Below, piece by piece: positions 1 through 6,947 of a stretch of DNA of 8,088 nt. The position numbers were made by a program, and so were the translations under genes. The stretch covers positions 1 to 8,088 of the forward strand of contig JAOZVK010000253.1 of the NCBI GenBank assembly GCA_029938185.1, in the 5' to 3' direction. The notes beneath the pieces are model-generated. The model ran no database searches. It was given only the letters and a program-made list of their open reading frames with translations, and was not told the origin of the DNA. This DNA is from Bacteroidales bacterium. Lineage in GTDB: Bacteria > Bacteroidota > Bacteroidia > Bacteroidales > JAOZVK01. How positions within the stretch are numbered: the first letter of the stretch is position 1; each line of letters begins with the position of its first letter.

Positions 1-58
1 CTAATTATTAAATACTAATAAAAATGATTTAATAGTTTAATTATCAAATAGTTTCAAG

Positions 59-95
59 TTTGTAAAGTAGAATTAAATAATATTTTTTAAACTTG
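59..95 (+). promoter_or_regulatory. Possible promoter of the caspase-like gene (weak)
   Basis: A TTTG at 59-62 is followed after 18 bases by TATTTTTT at 81-88, which matches the Bacteroidota -7 element TAnnTTTG except for the last base. TAAACTTG at 88-95 is an alternative with one mismatch but a poorer spacing. Either would give a leader of about 25-35 bases before the ATG at 128. A 7-base inverted repeat, CAAGTTT at 55-61 and AAACTTG at 89-95, brackets the region. In DNA this AT-rich such matches arise easily by chance. No Shine-Dalgarno sequence is visible before the start codon. Confidence 0.2.
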
Positions 96-127
96 CTTTC
101 TGCAATCCAAAATCAAATAACACTAAT

Positions 128-3100
128 ATGCGTAATCTAATTTTCATTTCATTATTTATCATTATTTTTCAATTTATATCTTTTTCGCAAAACAAAATAT
201 ATGCTGTAATTATAGGAGTGTCAGAATATGAAAACCTACCAGAGCAGAACCAACTAAAATATGCTGATAAAGATGCACTTGAACTATCAATATTTCTAAA
301 AAATAATACAAAAATTGATTCTTCTGATATTCATTTATACCTAAACAAGAATCCAACCAATAAATATATGATATTCATGAAAATTGATCAAATAATTGGA
401 AAAGCTAAAGCTGGAGATAGGTTAATTATATATTTTGCTGGACACGGAGATGTACAAGATTTATCTGGACAAGACTTAGGATATTTATTAATTAATAAAG
501 TAATTGATAGTTTACCATACCCTGCACAAGAAGGGGTACTTGAATTGTATAATATAAATAATCTTATCTCGGTAGCAGTCAGTAAAGGAATTAAAGTTTT
601 ATTTATAACAGATGCATGCAGGTCGGGTTCGGCTATGGATAATGAATCAAAAGTTTTTACTCCGCTAAATACAGAATTAAAAAATACAACAAAGCTTGTT
701 TCATGTGAATCATGGCAATATTCATTTGAACATAAAATGTGGGGTGGTGGACATGGTGTATTTACCTATTATCTACTTTTGGGAATGAAAGGACTTGCTG
801 ACAAAAATAATGATAATTTAATAACAATAAGTGAGTTGTATGATTTCGTAAATAAAAAAGTATCAAAAGATACTGATGATAGACAAACACCTATATCAAG
901 CGGAAGCGATTCTTCGTTTAGCATTCAAGTAGATTCAATATTGAAAAAGAAAACTTTAAATGATTATAAAAAAGAAAGAAAAAAACTGAAAGCTAAAAAA
1001 AGAAAAAAACAACGAGGAATACTGAAAAGGTCATTAAGCAATAATTTTAAAAATCAGACCTCCTTGGCTGATAGTTTCCATAATTTAATAAAACAAAACC
1101 ACTTGGTAGACCCCCAGTATTATTTAGAAGATGATAATAGTGAAATAGAAATAAAAATAGAAAATAAAATAAAACCCCATAAAAGTTTTGTTTATAATCT
1201 AAAAAGCTCCAAAAGCGGAAAATATATAATTACTCATGGAAACGATAATTTATTAAAAATATGGTCGTCCGATTCTCTAAAGTTAATATACAGTTTAAAT
1301 ACACCTAAATTTATGACCAAATATCATAAAGAAAAAATAAGGTATTTTAGTATAAGCCGTAATGAGAAATATATTGTAAGTGGTGCCAAAGATAATAGCA
1401 TAATATTATGGGATTTAGAAAAACAAAAAGCAAAATTTAAAATAAAAAAAGCTCACAAACGTCAAGTATTTTCAGTAATATTTAGTAATGACAATAAATA
1501 TATAATATCAGGTGGCGATGATAAACTTATAAAAAAATGGAATATTGAAACAGGAAAACTTATCAAATCATTGAAAGGGCATAAAAGAACGGTTGAAATG
1601 CTAATACCTTTGAATAACAAAAAAAAATTGTTAAGTTTATCTACCAATAGCAAAGAGATTTTTGTGTGGAATATTGATAGTTTGAAATTAGTTAATACAC
1701 TTAAAAAGCATTCTAAATCAATCAAATCTATTGCTTTACAAACTCAGAAAAAACGAAAATATTTTGCATCATCAACAGCTTCTGGGCAAGTAATTATATG
1801 GGATAATGAAACTCTTGAACCAATAAAAAAAATTGAGGCTAACTATAGGTCAATCAAGTCAATTGAAGTATATAATAAATATATATTTATACCAAATAGA
1901 AAAACAATAAGTATTTATAATATCCAAAATAATAAGCTTAGTAATCTTGTATTTAACAATAGAAAAAAGATAGTTTTATTAAAAATTATTCCTAAATTAA
2001 AAAAAATTATATATATAAACCAATCAGGAGAATTGGTGCTTGCCAATATTAAACTTCCAAAATTAAAACCCTCGGCAAGCTATATATTCAATGAAATGAA
2101 AAAAATAAATAAATACAAAAACAATATTGATATTTTCAAAGGAGAACTATATATTGCTCTACAAACTACTTCACACCAAACAATTATGCCATTTATCAGA
2201 GGTGTTAGTAAATTACCTTCCATAAACGTAATAGATAAATCAATAAATAAATTAGATTATGCTTTTAAATTATATCCAAAAGAAAGTTATTTTGCTAAAA
2301 AATCTAAAATTGATAAATTATTATTACAATCCTATAAAATAATCATAACAAACAATGTATTAAATTATAATACTGCAGTAAATAATTTAAAATCTATAAT
2401 AAAAATTGAACCACATGTGGCATATCCATACAATGCATTAAGTATTTTATATCAAAAAATGAATAAATTTGAATTATCAGATTCTGTTATAAAAATTGCA
2501 ATAAAGAGAGTAGCTAAATGGACAGAGCCTAAAAATAATTTTGGTCAAAGCTTGTTGAAACAATATAAATATGAAGAGTCTATTAAACAGTATAAAGAAA
2601 TAATAAAAGTTAAACCAAACCTTATAAAAGCATATAATACAATAGCCAAAATATATACCGAAATAGGTGCTTATAATAAAGCAGAAAAATATTTCATAAA
2701 ATCTTTGGAAGTTGATTCTTTAAACTCCAACACATATTCGCAATATGGTAATTTGCAATTTAAAAGAGGACAATTTACCAAAGCCAAAACAATGCTTAAT
2801 AAAAGCAAAAAATTAGATAGTACCAATTTAGTCCAATATCTGATACTTGGTGAATATTACACATATCTATATAAAAATGTATGGAGAGAGATAACATTTC
2901 TGTACGATGCAAGACAAGCATATCTTAAAGCTATAAAACAAAATCCATACAACCCACTTGTATATGTTGAATTTTCGAAGTTTTATACAATTATTTCAAA
3001 GGTTGATGATGAAACAGCAACAGTTTTTCTGCAAAATATTTTTGATGTATACACAAAAAAAGAAGTAAAAGAAAAAACACTTAATAAAATTAAAATACTG

Positions 3101-4165
3101 GTAAACAAAGCATTAAAACTAAATCCATATATTTCAGATGCAACAATAGGACTTGCCTATATTGCAAGTATGTCAGCAAGTCCGACTTTGGCTCACAGCT
3201 ATTACCAAAAAGCTATTGAAAAAAATATAAATAACCCAAAACCATATTACAACTATGCAAATTATTTTGAAAGTATTAAAAAAAATGAAAAAGCTATTGA
3301 ATATTATAAACTTTCTATAATTAAAGATAAAAAATTCTTACTTGCATATATTGATTTGTGGAACTTGTATTACAAAAATGAAATGATGATGGAACTTGAT
3401 AATTTATACGATAAAGCAATTAAAATTTTTCCAGATTCACCTATCTTTTTTCATAAAAACTCAACAAGAAACGATAAAATAAATCCAAAAAAATATATAG
3501 ATAAGGCTCTGGAAATTGATAGTAATTATATTTTTGCTAAAATTAGTAAACAAAATATTATTTATTTTAATACCAAAAATCCTAAAAATGTAGAAATATC
3601 ACAATTCGGAACAAAATTAAAATACCTTGCAAATCTTGATAATAGATGTGTTATTGTTAAAGTTAATGATAAATCGGGTGTAATGAGTACCTCTGGAGAA
3701 ATAAAGATTCCACTAAAATATGATGAAATCATTAAAGTAGACGAAAATTTACTATGTGCATTTAGCAGATATGAAAAAAATAATGATTTGGTAACATCAT
3801 TGATATGGATGAATTATGATGGAGATTATAAAGATTATGCCGTTTATAAAGAGGCTGTATATTATGGTAAAGGATTTATAAAATTTAGAGAAAATTTTAG
3901 GTGGGGGCTTTTAAATAAGTTTGGAAAAAAGATTGTAAATGCAGAATATGATGATGTTGAACCTTTTGACGATAAATTAAGCCTAATTAAAGTAATGAAA
4001 GGAGAATTTATAGGTTGTGTTAATATAAAAGGCAAGCTAATAATACCTATTGAATATCATAAAATTATACCTTTAGAATATTTTGGAATAGAAGGTTACC
4101 GTTGCTACAAAGATGGTAAAATAGTTGGCGAATTTAGTTCAAAGGGGTCAAGATTAAATTACTAA
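128..4165 (+). CDS. Exported caspase-like (C14) protein with WD40, TPR and WG repeats
   Basis: The 1345-residue protein appears to be a multi-domain protease-scaffold. Residues 1-20 are a probable Sec signal peptide: Arg2 near the start, a hydrophobic core and a small-residue end (SFS-Q), with no lipobox Cys. Residues 24-270 form a caspase-like domain with an IIGVSEYEN start, an ADKDA segment, catalytic His106 in FAGHGD and catalytic Cys164 in TDACRSG. Residues 225-236 match an EF-hand calcium loop. Residues 273-301 are a strongly basic linker. Residues 350-640 fit about seven WD40 blades, with blade-end aromatics at W379, W428, W471, W514, W558 and Y597. Residues 735-1135 are TPR-like helices, clearest at 800-900 and 1003-1100. 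Residues 1165-1345 are degenerate WG repeats, with one canonical copy at W1259-G1260. The first ATG yields the signal peptide, so that start is preferred. Substrate and role are unknown. The frame is unbroken and its very A-rich codon use exceeds that of the lpx genes. Domain calls are firm for caspase and WD40, moderate for TPR and WG. Confidence 0.9.
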   Translation: MRNLIFISLFIIIFQFISFSQNKIYAVIIGVSEYENLPEQNQLKYADKDALELSIFLKNNTKIDSSDIHLYLNKNPTNKYMIFMKIDQIIGKAKAGDRLIIYFAGHGDVQDLSGQDLGYLLINKVIDSLPYPAQEGVLELYNINNLISVAVSKGIKVLFITDACRSGSAMDNESKVFTPLNTELKNTTKLVSCESWQYSFEHKMWGGGHGVFTYYLLLGMKGLADKNNDNLITISELYDFVNKKVSKDTDDRQTPISSGSDSSFSIQVDSILKKKTLNDYKKERKKLKAKKRKKQRGILKRSLSNNFKNQTSLADSFHNLIKQNHLVDPQYYLEDDNSEIEIKIENKIKPHKSFVYNLKSSKSGKYIITHGNDNLLKIWSSDSLKLIYSLNTPKFMTKYHKEKIRYFSISRNEKYIVSGAKDNSIILWDLEKQKAKFKIKKAHKRQVFSVIFSNDNKYIISGGDDKLIKKWNIETGKLIKSLKGHKRTVEMLIPLNNKKKLLSLSTNSKEIFVWNIDSLKLVNTLKKHSKSIKSIALQTQKKRKYFASSTASGQVIIWDNETLEPIKKIEANYRSIKSIEVYNKYIFIPNRKTISIYNIQNNKLSNLVFNNRKKIVLLKIIPKLKKIIYINQSGELVLANIKLPKLKPSASYIFNEMKKINKYKNNIDIFKGELYIALQTTSHQTIMPFIRGVSKLPSINVIDKSINKLDYAFKLYPKESYFAKKSKIDKLLLQSYKIIITNNVLNYNTAVNNLKSIIKIEPHVAYPYNALSILYQKMNKFELSDSVIKIAIKRVAKWTEPKNNFGQSLLKQYKYEESIKQYKEIIKVKPNLIKAYNTIAKIYTEIGAYNKAEKYFIKSLEVDSLNSNTYSQYGNLQFKRGQFTKAKTMLNKSKKLDSTNLVQYLILGEYYTYLYKNVWREITFLYDARQAYLKAIKQNPYNPLVYVEFSKFYTIISKVDDETATVFLQNIFDVYTKKEVKEKTLNKIKILVNKALKLNPYISDATIGLAYIASMSASPTLAHSYYQKAIEKNINNPKPYYNYANYFESIKKNEKAIEYYKLSIIKDKKFLLAYIDLWNLYYKNEMMMELDNLYDKAIKIFPDSPIFFHKNSTRNDKINPKKYIDKALEIDSNYIFAKISKQNIIYFNTKNPKNVEISQFGTKLKYLANLDNRCVIVKVNDKSGVMSTSGEIKIPLKYDEIIKVDENLLCAFSRYEKNNDLVTSLIWMNYDGDYKDYAVYKEAVYYGKGFIKFRENFRWGLLNKFGKKIVNAEYDDVEPFDDKLSLIKVMKGEFIGCVNIKGKLIIPIEYHKIIPLEYFGIEGYRCYKDGKIVGEFSSKGSRLNY

Positions 4166-4301
4166 AAAAAAGTTTTCAAGCTATTTTGTTCTATTCATTC
4201 CTTCCATTAACTATTATTTGTGGGTTTACAATAGTTCATCATATCGGACTTTTGATTGCACAGGTAGATGTTTTTAAAGTAATAAATAATAAAAATTTAA
4301 A

Positions 4302-4326
4302 TTAGTTATAATTCATATATAACTAA
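4302..4326. repeat. Inverted repeat upstream of lpxD
   Basis: TTAGTTATA at 4302-4310 pairs perfectly with TATAACTAA at 4318-4326 around a 7-base loop. The stem has a single G-C pair, so the hairpin would be weak in RNA. It overlaps the first copy of the 16-bp direct repeat and lies about 140 bases after the end of the caspase-like gene. It is not followed by a T-tract, so it is not a good intrinsic terminator. A protein-binding site is possible but unsupported. Confidence 0.4.
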
Positions 4327-4388
4327 ATTTCTGTATATTATATATATATCGAAAAAAAGAATTTTAATCAATTTAATAAAATTATAGA

Positions 4389-4404
4389 TAAATTAGTTAT
4401 AATT
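4389..4404 (+). repeat. 16-bp direct repeat, second copy (first at 4298-4313)
   Basis: TAAATTAGTTATAATT occurs at 4298-4313 and again, identical, at 4389-4404, with starts 91 bases apart in the spacer before lpxD. The second copy ends two bases before the putative -7 element. A third, inverted partial copy (TATAACTAA, 4318-4326) lies next to the first. The placement would suit an operator or a duplicated promoter-proximal site, but the low complexity of the region means a chance or slippage origin is also possible. Confidence 0.5.
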
Positions 4405-4406
4405 AT

Positions 4407-4414
4407 TAGTTTTG
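4407..4414 (+). promoter_or_regulatory. Probable -7 promoter element of lpxD
   Basis: TAGTTTTG matches the Bacteroidota -7 consensus TAnnTTTG at every fixed position. Transcription would start near 4420, giving a leader of roughly 12-15 bases before the ATG at 4433. No TTTG or TTG is found at the expected -33 position (about 4384-4388), so recognition would rest on the -7 element or on a helper protein. The site also overlaps the alternative TTG start at 4412, which argues against that start being used from this promoter. Confidence 0.5.
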
Positions 4415-4432
4415 CAAAAACTTATAATAAAT

Positions 4433-5470
4433 ATGAAATTTACAGCTAAAGAAATAGCCGAGTATTTAAATGGCACAGTAGAGGGAAACCCCGAAGAAAT
4501 AGTTAGCAACATATCAAAAATTGAGGAGGGCGAGAAAGGTACACTTTCATTTTTAGCAAACCCCAAGTACGAAAATTATTTATATTCAACCAAAGCATCT
4601 ATAGTCCTTATAAATAACAACTTTCAATTACAAGGAAAAATATCATGCACATTGATACGAGTAAAAAATTCATACGAATCATTTGCTTCATTACTTGAAT
4701 TATACTACAAGAAAAAAAATGATAAGCAAGGAATTAGCTCAAATTCACACATTAACCAAACAGCCCAAATTGGAGATAATGTATATGTTGGAGAGTTTTC
4801 GTCCATAAATAAAAATTCCAAAATAGCTAATAATGTCAAAATATACCAGCAAGTGTATATAGGCGAAGGTGTCGAAATATCCGATAATACAATTTTACAT
4901 CCAGGAGTTAAAATATATGATAACTGTAAAATTGGTAAAAACTGCGTAATTCATGCAGGAGTAGTTATTGGAAGTGATGGATTTGGTTTTGCACCAACAA
5001 ATTCCGATTACAAGAAAATCCCCCAAATAGGAAATGTTATAATTGAAGACGATGTTGAGATTGGCTCAAACACTACAATTGATAGAGCAACATTAGGTTC
5101 AACCATAATAAGAAAAGGAGTAAAATTAGACAATTTGATTCAAGTAGCACACAATGTTGAAATAGGAGAGCAAACTGTTATAGCAGCACAAAGTGGAATA
5201 TCAGGCTCAACACAAATAGGAAAACGTTGTATGATAGGAGGACAAGTAGCAATAACAGGTCATATTAAAATAGAAGATGAGGTAAAAATTGGTGGGAAAT
5301 CAGGAGTAATATCTAACATAAAAAAAGGAACAATTGTAATGGGCAACCCTTCTTTTAACATCATGAATTATAAAAAATCAAGTGTTATTTTTAGAAAATT
5401 GCCTGAAATTAAAAAACAAATTGATATAATACAAAAAGATATAAACAAATTATTAGATAATAATAAATAA
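4433..5470 (+). CDS. lpxD: UDP-3-O-(3-hydroxyacyl)glucosamine N-acyltransferase LpxD
   Basis: LpxD transfers a 3-hydroxyacyl chain from ACP to the 2-amino group of UDP-3-O-acyl-glucosamine, the third step of lipid A synthesis, in the cytoplasm. The 345-residue product has the usual family length. Residues 1-100 are the N-terminal uridine-binding domain (MKFTAKEIAEYLNG start, TLSFLANPKY segment). Residues 105-305 form a left-handed beta-helix of hexapeptide repeats, and 315-342 a C-terminal helix. Catalytic His240 lies in QVAHNVEIG (His239 in E. coli), with His277 in TGHIKI and the family motif GSDGFGFAP at 180-188. The ATG at 4433 is chosen because LpxD proteins normally begin MKFTAKEI-like. 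A TTG seven codons upstream (4412) would add non-homologous residues and lies in the promoter. The gene is the first of the lpx cluster, 82 bases before lpxC/fabZ. Confidence 0.97.
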   Translation: MKFTAKEIAEYLNGTVEGNPEEIVSNISKIEEGEKGTLSFLANPKYENYLYSTKASIVLINNNFQLQGKISCTLIRVKNSYESFASLLELYYKKKNDKQGISSNSHINQTAQIGDNVYVGEFSSINKNSKIANNVKIYQQVYIGEGVEISDNTILHPGVKIYDNCKIGKNCVIHAGVVIGSDGFGFAPTNSDYKKIPQIGNVIIEDDVEIGSNTTIDRATLGSTIIRKGVKLDNLIQVAHNVEIGEQTVIAAQSGISGSTQIGKRCMIGGQVAITGHIKIEDEVKIGGKSGVISNIKKGTIVMGNPSFNIMNYKKSSVIFRKLPEIKKQIDIIQKDINKLLDNNK

Positions 5471-5497
5471 ATTATGAAATTTCTCAATTTCATAATT
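5470..5497. repeat. 12-bp perfect hairpin at the lpxD stop codon
   Basis: ATTATGAAATT (5471-5481) and AATTTCATAAT (5486-5496) pair perfectly around a TCTC loop, and the flanking A5470/T5497 adds a twelfth pair. The left arm starts directly after the lpxD TAA and shares its last base. The stem is AT-rich with two G-C pairs and no T-tract follows. It could stabilise the lpxD 3' end against decay, or be a processing or binding site. It lacks the tail needed for an intrinsic terminator. Confidence 0.6.
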
Positions 5498-5514
5498 ATA
5501 CATCAAGCGTAAGC

Positions 5515-5550
5515 AATATTAAATAGGTCTGATGACCTTAATATTTTTTT
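5515..5550 (+). terminator. Terminator- or attenuator-like hairpin before lpxC/fabZ
   Basis: An outer 8-bp stem (5515-5522 with 5538-5545) encloses an inner stem GGTC/GACC (5526-5529 with 5534-5537) closed by a TGAT tetraloop, with a 3-base bulge at 5523-5525 on the left side. The right side runs straight into seven Ts at 5544-5550. The ATG of lpxC/fabZ starts at 5553, two bases later. Shape and T-tract resemble an intrinsic terminator, and the structure would also occupy the ribosome binding region. No leader peptide or riboswitch aptamer is recognisable in the 82-base spacer. It may be an attenuator, a translational gate, or a chance structure. Confidence 0.45.
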
Positions 5551-5552
5551 AA

Positions 5553-6947
5553 ATGGCAGAAAAACAAAAAACTATTAAAAAAGAAGCCTCGCTTAAAGGG
5601 CAAGGTTTGCATACTGGAGTTGAAGTAGAAGTTGTATTTAAACCAGCACCTGTAAATCATGGATATATATTTCAAAGAATAGATTTAGAGGGCAAACCAA
5701 AAGTTCGCGCTATTGTCGAAAATGTAATCGACACATCAAGAAGCACAGTAATTGAAGAAAATGGAGCCAGAGTTGGTACAGTAGAGCATTTGTTATCAGC
5801 CGCATACGGTATGGGGGTCGATAATTTACTAATTGAAATTAATGGTCCCGAAACACCAATATTAGACGGAAGTGCCAAGTATTATGCACAAGCAATCGAA
5901 AAAGCCGAAATAATAGAACAAGAAGCCAATAAAGAATTTTTTGTAGTAAAAAGCAATATCAATTATTCTGATGAAGAAAATGGTATTGAACTTATGACCT
6001 TTCCTGACGATAATTTTAGTCTGAATGTAATGATTGATTATGGTTCAGAAGTATTAGGAAACCAATATGCTACATTAAATTCAATTTCGGAATATAAAAA
6101 TGAAATTTCTGAATGCAAAACATTTGTTTTTCTTAGCGAACTCGAATTTTTATTAAAAAATAATTTAATAAAAGGTGGTAGTTTAGAAAATGCACTTGTA
6201 ATAATCGAAAATGAAACAACACAAGAAGAACTAGACAGAATTGCAGATATGTTCAATAAACCAAGAGTTGAAGTAAAAACTCAAGGAGTGTTGAATAGTA
6301 GTGATTTGATTTTCCCCAATGAACCAGCACGTCACAAATTACTTGATTTATTAGGAGATTTAGCATTGGTTGGTATGCCTATAAAAGGAAAAATATTAGC
6401 AACACGACCAGGACATTATTCTAATGTCGAGTTTGTAAAAAAAATAAAGCAAGTTATCAGAAAAAAAAGATTTAAAACGGAAGCTCCTGCTTATGACCCC
6501 AATATAGACCCCCTTTTGGATATAAACAGAATTATAGAACTCCTCCCCCACCGACCTCCTTTTTTGCTTGTCGATAAAATAATTTCTATAAATAATATTG
6601 GTATAGTAGGTGTGAAAAATGTTAGCATGAATGAGCCTTTTTTTGTAGGACATTTTCCTGGAGAACCAGTTATGCCTGGAGTATTATTAATTGAATCAAT
6701 GGCACAAATAGGCGCAATACTCGTTCTAAACTTAGTCTCTGACCCACAAAGCTATTCTACATATTTTTTAAAAATAGATAAAGTGAAATTCAAAAAAAAA
6801 GTTGTACCTGGCGATACAATAGTTCTTAAAGTTGAATTACTTGCACCAATTAGACGTGGTGTGGCATATATGAAAGGTTTGGCATACGTAGGAGACTATC
6901 TGGTTACTGAAGGAGAATTTATGGCACAAATGATAAAAAATAAATGA
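5553..6947 (+). CDS. lpxC/fabZ: Bifunctional LpxC-FabZ: UDP-3-O-acyl-GlcNAc deacetylase / 3-hydroxyacyl-ACP dehydratase
   Basis: This 464-residue fusion joins two cytoplasmic enzymes. Residues 1-305 are LpxC, the zinc deacetylase and committed step of lipid A synthesis. Zinc ligands are His79 (VEHLLSA), His261 and Asp265 (RHKLLDLLGD); Glu78 is the general base and His288 (GHYSN) the expected catalytic His. The T190-F191 pair of the active site is also present. A stretch of about 24 extra residues relative to E. coli precedes the RHKLLD motif. Residues 306-322 are a linker. Residues 323-464 are FabZ (LLPHRPPFLLVDKI), a hotdog-fold dehydratase with catalytic His367 and Glu381 in HFPGEPVMPGVLLIESMAQ. 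The fusion is usual in Bacteroidota and couples lipid A commitment to the fatty acid cycle. The start matches the conserved LpxC N-terminus (QKTIKKEASLKGQGLHTG). No Shine-Dalgarno sequence is seen; a hairpin with a T-tract precedes the ATG. The stop overlaps the lpxA start. Confidence 0.98.
   Translation: MAEKQKTIKKEASLKGQGLHTGVEVEVVFKPAPVNHGYIFQRIDLEGKPKVRAIVENVIDTSRSTVIEENGARVGTVEHLLSAAYGMGVDNLLIEINGPETPILDGSAKYYAQAIEKAEIIEQEANKEFFVVKSNINYSDEENGIELMTFPDDNFSLNVMIDYGSEVLGNQYATLNSISEYKNEISECKTFVFLSELEFLLKNNLIKGGSLENALVIIENETTQEELDRIADMFNKPRVEVKTQGVLNSSDLIFPNEPARHKLLDLLGDLALVGMPIKGKILATRPGHYSNVEFVKKIKQVIRKKRFKTEAPAYDPNIDPLLDINRIIELLPHRPPFLLVDKIISINNIGIVGVKNVSMNEPFFVGHFPGEPVMPGVLLIESMAQIGAILVLNLVSDPQSYSTYFLKIDKVKFKKKVVPGDTIVLKVELLAPIRRGVAYMKGLAYVGDYLVTEGEFMAQMIKNK

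Noticed and set aside
31..54. AATAGTTT repeated at 31-38 and 47-54
   Set aside because: Eight-base AT-rich repeats 16 bases apart are expected by chance in this composition, and no other signal supports an operator.
1462..1725. Reverse-strand open frame of 87 codons inside the large gene
   Set aside because: It lies opposite the WD40 coding region, has low-complexity Leu/Ser/Phe content expected from the complement of Lys/Asn-rich codons, and no recognisable motif.
128..4165. Assignment of the large gene to a known caspase-based anti-phage system such as a CRISPR-linked TPR-CHAT protease or a gasdermin-linked protease
   Set aside because: The probable signal peptide places the protein outside the cytoplasm and no gasdermin, Cas or other partner gene is in the window.
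4412..4432. TTG start that would extend LpxD by seven residues
   Set aside because: The extension is not homologous to LpxD N-termini, overlaps the -7 promoter element, and the ATG at 4433 gives the conserved MKFTAKEI start.
5672..6653. Three reverse-strand open frames opposite lpxC/fabZ
   Set aside because: They are shadows of a gene with conserved active-site motifs on the + strand and show no domain of their own.
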